Positions 26,437-35,028 of a stretch of 64,000 nt of DNA are shown here, in pieces. Position 1 is the stretch's first letter. Each line of letters starts with the position of its first letter. The position numbers and the translations under genes were made by a program. The stretch covers positions 248,001 to 312,000 of the forward strand of contig OZ251535.1 of the NCBI GenBank assembly GCA_965243165.1, read 5' to 3'. Under the pieces are notes generated by a model. That model was not told the DNA's origin. It saw nothing but the letters and a program-made list of their open reading frames with translations, and ran no database searches. The DNA is from CATQHD01 sp965243165. GTDB taxonomy: Bacteria; Actinomycetota; Acidimicrobiia; Spongiisociales; Spongiisociaceae.

Positions 26437-27486
26437 ATGAACCCGCTCTCCCTGCCCGGGCCGATCGAGGCGGTGGACACCCATACGGGGGGAGAACCGA
26501 CGCGGGTGGTGGTGGGCGGCCTTCCCCCCCTCGGGGGCGGCTCTCTGTCCGAACGGAACGCCCGCCTGCTGGAGGAACACCCCGGCCTGGCGTCGTTTTT
26601 GGCAGGAGAGCCCAGGGGGCACGCCCCCATGCACGCCGCCCTTCCCCTGCCGCCCTCCGACCCCCGCGCCGACTTCTCCCTGCTGATCCTGTCGGCGCTC
26701 GGTTCCCTCGACATGTGCGGCCACGCCCTGATCGGGGCGGTCACCGCCCTGATCGAGACCGGGGAGATCGCGGCGGACGGCCCGGAGCGCACCGTCCGGG
26801 TCGAGACCCTGGCCGGGCTGGTGGAAGCCGAGGCCCGCATCACGCCGGACGGTCATGTCGAAAGCGTCGAGTTCCGCAACGCCCCCGCCCGGGCGGCGGC
26901 GGTCGGCGTCGGGCTGGAAGTTCCGGGCGTGGGCGGGGTGGTGCTCGACCTGGCGTACGGAGGGCTGTGGTACGCCGTCCTCGACGCCGCATCCCTGGGT
27001 CTGGAGATCGAACCCGCCAACGTCCCCCGGCTGGTCGCCGACAGCGCCCGCATCCGCCGGGTCCTCAACCAACACTTGGAACGGCAGGCGCCCGGCCGGG
27101 GCCTGCCTGATTTCGTGCCGCAGCTCCTCTACACGAGCAGCCGGGCCGGGGAGGGGGCCGACGGCCGGAACATGGCCACCTCCACCGAGCTCGGGTTCGA
27201 CCGCTCCCCCTGCGGCACCGGCAGCTGCGCCCGCATGGCCCTGCTCCACCATCGCGGCGACCTGGCGGTCGGGGATTCCTTCGTCCACGAAAGCGTGGTC
27301 GGCAGCCGTTTTACGGGAACGATCCTCGCCGAGGTCGACGCCCCCGGCGGGCGGGCCGTCGTCCCGTCCATCCGGGGGTCCGCCTTCATCACCGGATACA
27401 ACCGGCTGACGGCCGACCCCCGCGACCCCATGGCCTCCGGCTTCTTCATACCCGCCGCCGACTCGGGGGGCGGCCCGCCCGCCTGA
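26437..27486 (+). CDS. Proline racemase / hydroxyproline epimerase family
   Basis: A 349-residue enzyme with both active-site cysteines of the two-base family: MCGHA near residue 92 and DRSPCGTGSCARMA near residue 250. The N-terminal DTHTGGEPTRVV block is also typical. Presence of both Cys argues for a racemase or epimerase (proline racemase or 4-hydroxyproline 2-epimerase) rather than the trans-3-hydroxyproline dehydratase branch, where the first Cys is Ser or Thr. It lies 62 bp downstream of the P5C dehydrogenase-like gene, probably one operon. Which imino acid is used cannot be decided from sequence. Confidence 0.88.
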   Translation: MNPLSLPGPIEAVDTHTGGEPTRVVVGGLPPLGGGSLSERNARLLEEHPGLASFLAGEPRGHAPMHAALPLPPSDPRADFSLLILSALGSLDMCGHALIGAVTALIETGEIAADGPERTVRVETLAGLVEAEARITPDGHVESVEFRNAPARAAAVGVGLEVPGVGGVVLDLAYGGLWYAVLDAASLGLEIEPANVPRLVADSARIRRVLNQHLERQAPGRGLPDFVPQLLYTSSRAGEGADGRNMATSTELGFDRSPCGTGSCARMALLHHRGDLAVGDSFVHESVVGSRFTGTILAEVDAPGGRAVVPSIRGSAFITGYNRLTADPRDPMASGFFIPAADSGGGPPA

Positions 27487-27510
27487 CCGGCCGTTCGTTC
27501 AGAAGGCCGG
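27487..27510. terminator. Hairpin between convergent genes
   Basis: CCGGCC and GGCCGG flank a 12-nt loop in the 30-bp gap between the racemase-family gene and the convergent Cache-array gene. It could end transcription from both sides. There is no clear T-run. Confidence 0.4.
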
Positions 27511-27516
27511 GCCGGA

Positions 27517-30030
27517 TCAGTCGGCGGGTTCGTACCAGCCGGAGCCGAAGATCAGGCCGCCCCGCTTTATCACCCAGGAATGCTTCTGTTCGAGCGTGTC
27601 GGTGGCGGGATTGCGCCGGACGTAGTCCACCCAGGCGCCCCGCTCGTCGGCGGCGGCCAGCTCTTGTCCGTAGTTCTTGCCGTTGATGTCGATGCGGGTG
27701 CCGGTCCTGGTTCCCACCCGCTCCGGGTTCGGTGCGATGGAAACGGTGATTCCGTCCTCGATGATGAAGATGTACCAGGGGCCGTCGATGGTTTCGGTCG
27801 AGTTGTAGTGATCGATGACCGCCTCCCGTCCGTCGCGGTTGAAGCGGTCTACCGCCTGCTGCACGAAATACTGGGTGTAGGCGGGCGGATCGTCTTTGCC
27901 CGGAGGCGGAGGAACTTCGTCTTCGTACCAGCCGGAGCCGAAGATCAGTCCGTCCCGTTCGATCACCCAGGAATGCTTCTGTCCGTTGGCGTCGGCGTCC
28001 GGGTTGTTGAACACATAGTCCACCCACCGGCCGGCTTCGCCGGGGGCCGCCAGCAGCTGACCCGACGGTTTGCCGTAGACGTCGGTCTGGTGGGTGATGT
28101 TGGTGCCGATCAGATCCGGCTGGGTGGGGTGAACGATGATCTCGTCGTTCTCGAAGATGAAGATGTACCAGGGGCCGTCCACGCTCTCGGCGGAGTTGTA
28201 ATGATCGAAGGCGGCCTGGCGGCCATCCTCCCGGTAACGGTCTACCGCCTGCTGCACGAAGTACTGGGTGTAGGCGGGCGGATCGTCTTTGCCCGGGGGC
28301 GGAGGAACTTCGTCTTCGTACCAGCCGGAGCCGAAGATCAGTCCGTCCCGTTCGATCACCCAGGAATGCTTCTGTCCGTTGGCGTCGGCGTCCGGGTTGT
28401 TGAACACATAGTCCACCCACCGGCCGGCTTCGCCGGGGGCCGCCAGCTGCGAACCGAAAGGTTTGCCGTAGACGTCGGTCTGGTGGGTGATGTTGGCGCC
28501 GATCAGATCCGGCTGGGTGGGGTGAACGATGATCTCGTCGTTCTCGAAGATGAAGATGTACCAGGGGCCGTCCACGCTCTCGGCGGAGTTGTAATGATCG
28601 AAAGCAACCTGGCGGCCATCCTCCCGGTAACGGTCCACTGCCTGCTGCACCAAATACTGGGTGTAGGCGGGCGGATCGTCTTTGCCCGGCGGGGGAGGAA
28701 CCTCGTCTTCGTACCAACCCGAACCGAAGATCAGGCCGCCCCGCTTTATCACCCAGGAATGCTTCTGTTCGAGTTCGTCGGCGGCGGGATTGCGCCGGAC
28801 GTAGTCCACCCAGGCGCCCCGCTCGTCGGCGGCGGCCAGCTCTTGTCCGTAGTTCTTGCCGTTGACGTCGGTGCGGGCGCCGGTCCTGGTTCCCACCAGT
28901 TCCGGGTTGGTGGCGATGGAAACGGTGGTTCCATCTTCGATGATGAAGATGTACCAGGGGCCGTCGATGCTTTCGGTCGAGTTGTAGTGATCGATGACCG
29001 CTTCCCGTCCGTCGCGGTTGAAGCGGTCTACGGCCTGCTGCACGAAATACTGGGTGTAGGCGGGTGCGTCGTCTTTGCCCGGGGGCGGGGGAACTTCGTC
29101 TTCGTACCAGCCGGAGCCGAAGATCAGCCCCTCCCGTTCGATCACCCAGGAATGCTTCTGCCGGTCCTCGCCGTTGGCCGGGTCGAGGAACACATAATCC
29201 ACCCACCGGCCCTCCTCGCCGGCCTGGGCTATTTCCTGAGCGAAGGGCCTTCCGTAGGCGTCGGTCATGTGGGAGGAGCGGGCGCCGCGCAGCTCGGCCC
29301 TGGGATGGACGACGATGACGTCGTCTTCGATGACGAAGAGATACCAGGAGCCTTCCACGCTGTCGGCGGAGTTGTAGCGGTCGAAGGCGGCTTGGCGGCC
29401 ATCCTCTTCGTAGAGGTCGAGCGCCTGCTGCACGTAGTACTGCGTGTAGACCGGTTCGTCCGACCTGGCGGGGGGGCGGCCTGCTTCGAGCAGCGCCTGG
29501 TTGCCCGCCCGCAGGAAGGCGGCCAAATCGGCGCGGGTGACCCCGTCTGGGAAGACCCGGCCGAGGACGGTTGCCGTCTGGGCGGCGGTGACCGCCCGGG
29601 CGGGCCGGAAGGTCCCGTCCGGGTACCCCTGGAACCAGCCGCGGGTCGCGGCGTTGTCGATGTCGGTCGCCTGCGGGTGGCTCTCCGGCGCGTCGGGGAA
29701 GGCGTTGGGGGTGATAACTGCGGTGTAGGCGGCTATCGCCCCGCTGCCCGCCCGGATGTAGGTCGCCAGGTCGGCGCGGGCCGCCCCCTCCGGGAAGGCG
29801 CTGCGGACGGCGGCGAGGATCTCGCCGGCGGCGAGGGTCTGGCCGGGGAGGAAGGTTCCGTCCTCTTGGCCCTGCAGCCAGCCGCGGGCGGCCGCGTAGT
29901 CGATGTCCGCCCGCCGCTCGTGGTCGGCGGGAACGTCCGAGAAGCCGGATCCCCCGTTCGCTTGGGCGGCGGCGCCGGCGGCAGCGGCGAGGGTGAGGGC
30001 GAGGACAGCGGCAGAGAGTCTGCGTTTCAC
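27517..30030 (-). CDS. Exported SLH protein with five tandem Cache-like domains
   Basis: An 837-residue exported protein. Signal peptide (about 1-24), two S-layer-homology modules (GFSDVPADH...GWLQGQEDGTF, and FPDAPESHP...GWFQGYPDGTF, about 28-180), then five repeats of about 131 residues. Each repeat starts YTQYFVQQAVDRF, continues DGPWYIFIIED, a VNGK or VYGKP turn, WVDYV, and ends HSWVI then GLIFGSGWYE. The last pattern is that of single-Cache ligand-sensing domains. Short EVPPPPGKDD linkers separate them. There is no membrane helix after the signal and no kinase or methyl-accepting domain, so it would be a wall-attached binding protein rather than a receptor by itself. GTG start with AAGGAG upstream. 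Confidence 0.85.
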   Translation of the reverse strand: MKRRLSAAVLALTLAAAAGAAAQANGGSGFSDVPADHERRADIDYAAARGWLQGQEDGTFLPGQTLAAGEILAAVRSAFPEGAARADLATYIRAGSGAIAAYTAVITPNAFPDAPESHPQATDIDNAATRGWFQGYPDGTFRPARAVTAAQTATVLGRVFPDGVTRADLAAFLRAGNQALLEAGRPPARSDEPVYTQYYVQQALDLYEEDGRQAAFDRYNSADSVEGSWYLFVIEDDVIVVHPRAELRGARSSHMTDAYGRPFAQEIAQAGEEGRWVDYVFLDPANGEDRQKHSWVIEREGLIFGSGWYEDEVPPPPGKDDAPAYTQYFVQQAVDRFNRDGREAVIDHYNSTESIDGPWYIFIIEDGTTVSIATNPELVGTRTGARTDVNGKNYGQELAAADERGAWVDYVRRNPAADELEQKHSWVIKRGGLIFGSGWYEDEVPPPPGKDDPPAYTQYLVQQAVDRYREDGRQVAFDHYNSAESVDGPWYIFIFENDEIIVHPTQPDLIGANITHQTDVYGKPFGSQLAAPGEAGRWVDYVFNNPDADANGQKHSWVIERDGLIFGSGWYEDEVPPPPGKDDPPAYTQYFVQQAVDRYREDGRQAAFDHYNSAESVDGPWYIFIFENDEIIVHPTQPDLIGTNITHQTDVYGKPSGQLLAAPGEAGRWVDYVFNNPDADANGQKHSWVIERDGLIFGSGWYEDEVPPPPGKDDPPAYTQYFVQQAVDRFNRDGREAVIDHYNSTETIDGPWYIFIIEDGITVSIAPNPERVGTRTGTRIDINGKNYGQELAAADERGAWVDYVRRNPATDTLEQKHSWVIKRGGLIFGSGWYEPAD
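27535..29480 (-). repeat. Direct DNA repeats encoding the Cache array
   Basis: Five units with a period of about 393 bp. The second and third units from the left (roughly 27910-28300 and 28304-28695) are nearly identical at DNA level. The first and fourth (27535-27890 and 28700-29090) also resemble each other more than their neighbours, giving an A-B-B-A type order. This points to duplication of blocks followed by local homogenisation. Confidence 0.8.
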
Positions 30031-30132
30031 CGGTGTGGCTCCTTCTCGATCCGATATTGGTTCGGGAAGGATACCAAGCCGGGAAAATTATCCGCCGGGC
30101 CTGCCGTCCGCCGCGGCGCAGCGGGGGGCGGG

Positions 30133-30207
30133 TGGGCCCACCTGGATTTGAACCAGGGACCTCATCCTTATCAGGGATGCGCTCTAACCAACCTGAGCTA
30201 TGGGCCC
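30133..30207 (-). tRNA. tRNA-Ile (anticodon GAU)
   Basis: On the minus strand the 75-nt sequence starts GGGCCCATAGCTCAGG and ends GGTGGGCCCA. The 7-bp acceptor stem pairs perfectly. The D-arm AGCTCAG-GGTTGGTT-AGAGC is intact; the anticodon stem CATCC/GGATG holds loop CTGATAA (anticodon GAT); and the T-arm is CCTGGTTCAAATCCAGG. CCA is not encoded. Confidence 0.97.
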
Positions 30208-30280
30208 TCGGCGGTCGATACTACACGGACTCGCAGGCTTGGCGCCCCACCCGAGCGGACCGGAAACACCGAGACCGGGG

Positions 30281-30853
30281 TCAGTAGTCGATGCCGCGGA
30301 TGGCGGAGACGCCCCGGTCGTAGGCGTGCTTGACGTTTACCATCTCCGTAACCGTGTCGGCCAGCTCGACGAGGCGCTCCGGGGCGTCCCGCCCGGTGGC
30401 GGCCACGTTCACATCGGCGGGCCGTCCGGCGACTGTCTCCAGCACCTCGTCCAGGTCGATCCACCCCCAGTTGAGGGGGTAGGTGACCTCGTCCAGCACC
30501 ACCAGCCGGTGGCGGCCCTCCTCGATCCGGGAGCGGGCCAGGCGCCAAGCTTCGGCGGCCAGAGCGGCCGACCGGTCGAGGTCTTCGCTGTCCCAAGAGA
30601 AACCGTCTCCGACCGCGTCCCAGTCCACCCCCAGGCTGCGCCCGATCTTCTCTTCTCCGACCTTCCAGCCCCCGGATTTGATGAACTGCACCACGGCCGC
30701 CCGCCAGCCGCGCGCAACCGCCCGCATCACCATCCCCATGGCGGCGGTGCTCTTGCCCTTGCCGTTCCCGGTGTTGACGATCACCACCGAGCGGGCCCGG
30801 CGGAGACCGGGGCGGCGGGGGTCATCGGTGGGCGGGGTGTCAGCGTCTTTCAT
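30281..30853 (-). CDS. cobO: Cob(I)alamin/corrinoid adenosyltransferase (CobA/CobO type)
   Basis: A 190-residue P-loop adenosyltransferase that transfers the adenosyl group from ATP to cobalt of corrinoids. Landmarks: VIVNTGNGKGKSTAAMG (Walker A variant typical of the family), VQFIKSGGWKVGEE, VVLDEVTYPLNWGW (Walker B region) and the C-terminal LADTVTEMVNVKHAYDRGV block. The length matches CobO (about 190-200). It sits 37 bp downstream of a cobalamin-type ABC importer and under the same cobalamin riboswitch, so it forms part of a salvage operon: import, then adenosylation. Confidence 0.95.
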   Translation of the reverse strand: MKDADTPPTDDPRRPGLRRARSVVIVNTGNGKGKSTAAMGMVMRAVARGWRAAVVQFIKSGGWKVGEEKIGRSLGVDWDAVGDGFSWDSEDLDRSAALAAEAWRLARSRIEEGRHRLVVLDEVTYPLNWGWIDLDEVLETVAGRPADVNVAATGRDAPERLVELADTVTEMVNVKHAYDRGVSAIRGIDY

Positions 30854-30890
30854 GTCTTCCTCCTGTTCTGTGAATGACGGGGCCGGGAGC

Positions 30891-31673
30891 TCACTGAGGG
30901 CCGTTCCTCCGGAGGGGCACCACCGCCACCCCGCCGTTCACCTCGACCACCTCCACCGCCGCTCGGTAGAAAGCCCCGATGCGCTCGGCGGTCAGCACTT
31001 CCGAAGGGGCGCCTTCCGCGGCGATCCGGCCCTCGGCCAGCAGGGCCAGCCGGTCGGGGAACTGTCCGGCCAAGGCCAGATCGTGCATGGCGGTGATGAT
31101 GGTCACCGGACGCTTCGCCCGCAGGGCGCCGACCGCCTCCAAGGCGTTCTGGCCTTGGCCGATGTCCAGCGCTCCGGTGGGTTCGTCCAAGAGCAGCACC
31201 CCCGCTTCCTGGGCCAACGCCCGCGCCAGGGCCGCCCGCCGCCGCTCGCCTCCGCTCAGGGCGGCGGTGTCGCGGCCGGCCAGGCCGCCCAGGTCGAGTA
31301 GGTCGAGGGCGGAGCGGGCGGCGGCCAGGTCGCGGGCGGTCTCCGAACCCAGATAGGAAAGGTGGGCGGTGCGGCCCAGCAGCACGTACTCGGCGACCGT
31401 CAGCCCCGGCGGCATGTTCGGCTCCTGCGGAACGAAGGCCGCCATCCGGGATCTGTTCCGCCTGTTCAGGGAGGCGGCGTCCACACCGTTGAGGGCGACG
31501 CGCCCCCGGTAGGCTGCCAAGCCGGCGATCGCCTTCAACAAAGTGGACTTTCCGGCGCCGTTGGGCCCCAGCAGACCCAGCCACTCGCCGCCGCCCGCCC
31601 GCAGGTTCACCTCTCGGAGAACCGGAACACCGGGCCGGTAGGCCGCCGACAGGTTCTCCACCGCCACGCTCAC
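30891..31673 (-). CDS. btuD: ABC transporter ATP-binding protein, BtuD/FecE type
   Basis: A 260-residue ATPase with Walker A GPNGAGKST, Q-loop FVPQEPN, signature LSGGERRRAALARAL, Walker B VLLLDEPTGALD and H-loop AMHD. It belongs to the iron-siderophore/cobalamin/heme importer class. ATG 31673 overlaps the stop of the permease by four bases. The upstream cobalamin riboswitch and downstream corrinoid adenosyltransferase identify the cargo as cobalamin or a related corrinoid (inference from context, since the family also serves siderophores). Confidence 0.9.
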   Translation of the reverse strand: MSVAVENLSAAYRPGVPVLREVNLRAGGGEWLGLLGPNGAGKSTLLKAIAGLAAYRGRVALNGVDAASLNRRNRSRMAAFVPQEPNMPPGLTVAEYVLLGRTAHLSYLGSETARDLAAARSALDLLDLGGLAGRDTAALSGGERRRAALARALAQEAGVLLLDEPTGALDIGQGQNALEAVGALRAKRPVTIITAMHDLALAGQFPDRLALLAEGRIAAEGAPSEVLTAERIGAFYRAAVEVVEVNGGVAVVPLRRNGPQ

Positions 31674-32716
31674 GCCGCAAACCTCCGGGTGGTCCGCATC
31701 ACCACCATGAAGAAAGGGGCGCCGACGAAGGCGGTGATCACCCCGATGGGCAGCTCGGCGGGGCTGGCGGCGGTGCGGGCGGCCAGGTCGGCCAGGATCA
31801 GGAAGGCCGCCCCCGCCGCCGCCGAGACCGGGATCAGGGTGCGGTAGCTCACCCCGGCCAGCAGCCGGACGATGTGGGGAACGACGATGCCCACGAAGGC
31901 GATCAACCCGCTCACCGCCACCGCCGCGGCGGTGGCCAGGGTGGCGAAGATCACCACCGTCGTCCTCACCCGGGCGGCCGGAACCCCCAGGCCGGCAGCC
32001 TCCTCGTCCCCCACGCTCATCACGTCGAGCAGCCGCCTATGCAGCACCAGAGCCGTTCCGCACACCAAGGCGTAGGGCGCCAGCACCGCCGCCTCCCCCC
32101 AGCCGGTGGTGGCCAGCTGACCGAGGATCCAGGCGTAGACCTGCCGGATGGTGTCGGAGTTGCGCTGGAGCACGAAGGTCTGGAGGGCGGTGAAGAAGGC
32201 CGACACCGCCACCCCCGCCAGGATGAGAGACACTGCGCTGCGGCCCCCCATCGAGCGCCCCACCGCATAGGTGAGCGCCACCGCCGCCAGCGCGCCGGCG
32301 AAGGCGGCCGGCGGGATCAGGCGGGGGTCGGGCGAAGCGCTGAGGGCGATCACCGCCGTCGCGCCCAAGCCCCCTCCGGCCGCCGCCCCGAGCAGGTAGG
32401 GATCGGCCAGCGGGTTGCGAAATACTCCCTGATAGGATGCGCCGGCCAGCGCCAGCATCCCCCCCACCAGGCCGCCGAGCACCACCCGGGGGAGCCGTAT
32501 CTCCCAGATGACGGCGCGGTGGACGTCGGACAGGGCCGAGGGGCGGCCCAGCAGCCCGCTGCCGACCAGCTCCCAGATCACCTCTCTCGGGCCGAGGCCG
32601 GCCGGGCCGACCAAGACCCCCGCCAGCGCGGCGGCGGCCAGCAGCGCCAAGGCGGCGCTCATCCACCCCCACCGCAGACGGACGGGGTTCACCTCGGCGT
32701 TCTTGTCGGAGGTCAC
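31670..32716 (-). CDS. btuC: ABC transporter permease, BtuC/FecCD family
   Basis: A 348-residue polytopic protein, about ten membrane segments. FecCD-family marks include RLPRVVLGGLVGGMLALAGA, YQGVFRNPLADPYLLG, GAAAGGGLGA, GEEAAGLGV and GLIAFVGIVVPHIVRLLAG, the last being the ATPase-coupling region. It forms the membrane channel of the importer with the ATPase and the binding lipoprotein; coding regions overlap by four bases on both sides, so the three genes are tightly coupled. Confidence 0.92.
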   Translation of the reverse strand: MTSDKNAEVNPVRLRWGWMSAALALLAAAALAGVLVGPAGLGPREVIWELVGSGLLGRPSALSDVHRAVIWEIRLPRVVLGGLVGGMLALAGASYQGVFRNPLADPYLLGAAAGGGLGATAVIALSASPDPRLIPPAAFAGALAAVALTYAVGRSMGGRSAVSLILAGVAVSAFFTALQTFVLQRNSDTIRQVYAWILGQLATTGWGEAAVLAPYALVCGTALVLHRRLLDVMSVGDEEAAGLGVPAARVRTTVVIFATLATAAAVAVSGLIAFVGIVVPHIVRLLAGVSYRTLIPVSAAAGAAFLILADLAARTAASPAELPIGVITAFVGAPFFMVVMRTTRRFAA

Positions 32717-33726
32717 TGCGCCCCGGCCGCGGTGCGGGCGGCCAGCGCCCCGCCGATCAGGCGGACGAACTCGATCAGCCGGGGGCCCCAGCGGCTGGAG
32801 ATGTCGTCGTCCACCTCGATCAGCGCCCCGCCCTCAACCGCCGTCAGCCCGCTCCAGCCGGGCCGCTCGCCGATGTTCTCGGCGGTGGTGCCGCACCAGA
32901 GGGCGCACCCGAAGAAGATGAGGTCGGGGTCCGCCTCGAGGATGTATTCGGGGGAGAGCTGCGGATAGCCGGATCCTTCGTCGGCCGCATCGGCGATGTT
33001 CTCCAGCCCGAACAGGGCGTATACGGCGCCGATGAAGGTGCCGGAGGCGGCCGAGTAGTAGGTGTTGTCCACCTCGTGGTAGTAGGTGAGGCCCAGGCCG
33101 GCCGCGCGGTGCTCATCGACCAGCCCGGCGGTCTCCTCCTGCAGGGAAGCCGCCAGCGCCTCCGCTTCGGCGGGGCGGCCGACAGCCTCCCCGAGTCGGC
33201 GCATCTGCAGATAGGCCTCGTCGAGGCTCGCCGCAGCAGGCTGGACCAGCACCGGAATGTCCAAGGCGGTGAGGCCGGCCACCAGCTCGCCCGGGTCCCA
33301 AGAGATGATCACCAGGTCCGGCTGGTAGGCGGCGATCGCCTCGAGGTTGGGCTGGAACCCCGAAAGGTCGGTGACCGGGGCTTCGGGGGGGTAGTCGGAG
33401 TTCATGTCCACGGCGGTGACCTGGCCGCCGGCGCCGATCGCGAACAGCACCTCGGTGGCTGTAGGCGACAGCGATACGACGGCGGAGGGCGTCTCCTCGA
33501 TGATCACCCCGTCCACCGTGACCGGGAACTGCGGCGCCGCATCGTCCGCCGCCTCCTCCGCCGCGGTGGTTGCCGCGGCGGTCGTTGGTGCCTCCTCCGC
33601 TGACGCGGCGGTCACGGCGGCGGCCGCCGCCTGGGTGGACGAGGTGGTCGTCGGGTCGGATTCGTTGCCGCAAGCTGCGCCGAACAGCAGCAGGGCAACC
33701 AACAGAAGCAGGTGCTTTCTAAGCAA
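32713..33726 (-). CDS. btuF: Cobalamin-type ABC substrate-binding lipoprotein (BtuF-like)
   Basis: A 337-residue lipoprotein: basic LRKH, hydrophobic stretch, lipobox FGAAC, a Thr/Ala/Glu-rich linker to about residue 65, then a type III periplasmic-binding fold (VVSLSPTATEVLFAIGAGG, GFQPNLEAIAAYQPDLVII, LGEAVGR, PEYILEADPDLIFFG). TTG 33726 is chosen as start because GGAGG lies seven bases upstream and it gives a normal signal peptide. It follows the cobalamin riboswitch. It binds the corrinoid outside the membrane and delivers it to the permease. Confidence 0.9.
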   Translation of the reverse strand: MLRKHLLLLVALLLFGAACGNESDPTTTSSTQAAAAAVTAASAEEAPTTAAATTAAEEAADDAAPQFPVTVDGVIIEETPSAVVSLSPTATEVLFAIGAGGQVTAVDMNSDYPPEAPVTDLSGFQPNLEAIAAYQPDLVIISWDPGELVAGLTALDIPVLVQPAAASLDEAYLQMRRLGEAVGRPAEAEALAASLQEETAGLVDEHRAAGLGLTYYHEVDNTYYSAASGTFIGAVYALFGLENIADAADEGSGYPQLSPEYILEADPDLIFFGCALWCGTTAENIGERPGWSGLTAVEGGALIEVDDDISSRWGPRLIEFVRLIGGALAARTAAGAQ

Positions 33727-33814
33727 AAGACATCCTCCTGATCTGGGGAGGATGAAGAGAGATCGCCGGTTTCGGGGAAACCTGCACGACCAACCCTTCC
33801 TCCGAGAGCTGATA

Positions 33815-33960
33815 CGCGGCCCCTGGGTCAGGCGTCCTGGCTCGTCCCTCCCGGAGGAGAGGCATGACAGTTGCGGGACAGCGCCGGACTCCAACCGGAC
33901 TTCGCTGAATCCCCGAGGCGCCCGGTTGTCTCTCCGGGCCTGGGGGCCAGCATACCACCC
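33815..33960 (-). promoter_or_regulatory. Cobalamin riboswitch
   Basis: The minus-strand leader of the btuF-like gene carries the conserved B12-box region TCCCGCAACTGTCATGCC, preceded by TTCAGCGAAGTCCGG and GAGTCCGGCGC, and followed by GAGCCAGGACGCCTGACC, the family's 3' core. The order and spacing are those of cobalamin riboswitches. Edges are approximate. The roughly 90-nt segment between the core and the TTG start can hold the expression platform; I could not decide between transcriptional and translational control. Confidence 0.93.
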
Positions 33961-34234
33961 CTGGGGCGGCGGCGCAACTCATCAGCCGAAGGAGGCGGCG
34001 CGTCGAGTGTCACACCCCCCGTGTATAGCGCAAAGATGCGGGCCGGCAAGGGAGTAGAGACATGACAACTCATCCGATTACCGATATTCAAACAAGGATC
34101 ACCCAACACACCCTGTTCCAGCACGAATCCCCGTCTACTTCTGATCCAATAGAGAGATCCAATTCCAAAATTCCAGACAAGGAGACCAGTTTATAAGACA
34201 AACCGCATCAAGCTGATGAATTACCTTAGATCGA

Positions 34235-34357
34235 AGCCCCATTTTGGGTATACAGAGTGGGTTGAAGCACAAACGCCGCCGCGAGCTCCGGCCAGAGACG
34301 GCATCCCGCTCGATCCGGCCCCGTCGGGACCGGAGACGGCCTCATGCCGCCCGGCGG
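34235..34357. repeat. Dispersed repeat family B, copy 2
   Basis: This is the second copy of the 616-746 repeat, in the same orientation. It ends 15 bp before the stop codon of the peroxiredoxin gene. Shared blocks include TTGAAGCACAAAC, CGCCGCGAG, AGAGACGG, a CCGGCCCC-GTC-GGGACCGG hairpin and CCGCCCGGCGGA. The 275 bp to its left up to the riboswitch are AT-richer than average and hold no gene I can support. Confidence 0.65.
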
Positions 34358-34371
34358 AGGGGGCGCGCAGG

Positions 34372-34851
34372 CTAGAGGGGGCTGTTCTTCCTGGCGAGCT
34401 GGACGTCCTCCAACACTCGGTCGGCGTGGGCTGCGATCTGGCATGAAGCCACCACATACGTGAGCCGTATGACCCCCACCGGGTCTATCACGAAGGTCGC
34501 GCGCCGGGGATAGTCGGCGAACTGCTCATGCTCCGCCCGCACCACCCCATAGGCCGCTGCCGCCTTTCTGTCGGCGTCGGACAGCAGGCGGAAGTCGAAC
34601 CCCATGGCCTCGCGCCAAGCGCGGTTCTCCTCCGGGTCGTCGTATGAGACGCCGAGGAGCATGACCCTCTGCCTTTGGAACTCCGGGGTTCGAGCACGGA
34701 ACCCTTGGCCTTCGAGCGTGCAGCCTCCGGTGGCGGCTTTGGCGTACCACCACAGCACCACCCAGAGGCCCCTCCACTCGGAAAGGCGGACCGGGGTGTT
34801 GGCATGGTCCGGCAGGACGAACTCCGGAGCGGGCGTATCGGGGAACAACAT
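34372..34851 (-). CDS. Peroxiredoxin, AhpC/TSA (BCP-like)
   Basis: A 159-residue thioredoxin-fold peroxiredoxin: PAPEFVLPDHANTPVRLSEW at the N-terminus, WVVLWWYAKAATGGCTLEGQ with the peroxidatic Cys (about residue 44; BCP proteins have TPGCT here), LLGVSYDDPEENRAW, and ATFVIDPVGVIRL. The second Cys (about residue 138) lies near the C-terminus. It probably reduces hydroperoxides with thiol partners. ATG 34851 gives the usual family N-terminus, though no strong ribosome-binding site precedes it; upstream in-frame GTG and TTG codons remain possible. Confidence 0.85.
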   Translation of the reverse strand: MLFPDTPAPEFVLPDHANTPVRLSEWRGLWVVLWWYAKAATGGCTLEGQGFRARTPEFQRQRVMLLGVSYDDPEENRAWREAMGFDFRLLSDADRKAAAAYGVVRAEHEQFADYPRRATFVIDPVGVIRLTYVVASCQIAAHADRVLEDVQLARKNSPL

Positions 34852-35028
34852 TGCCGGCGCCAACGATACCACAGCTCGGCCGCCGGGGCCGGAACCTCTC
34901 CGGCCGAGTCTGCTCCGAGGCGGCGGCCCGCTATATATAGAGGTTGCTCGGGAGGAGGCTTCCACGGTCGACCAGGCGCAGCAGAGACGGGGCCGCCGCC
35001 CGCCGCCGCCCCAACCCAGGGCAGACCG

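Noticed and set aside
30133..30207. Integration site at the tRNA-Ile gene
   Set aside because: No integrase and no repeat of the tRNA 3' end was seen in the window.
27580..30333. A 917-codon open frame antisense to the Cache-array gene
   Set aside because: It is a shadow of the repeat-rich GC-skewed codon pattern; the minus-strand frame has signal peptide, SLH and Cache units, the antisense frame has nothing recognisable.
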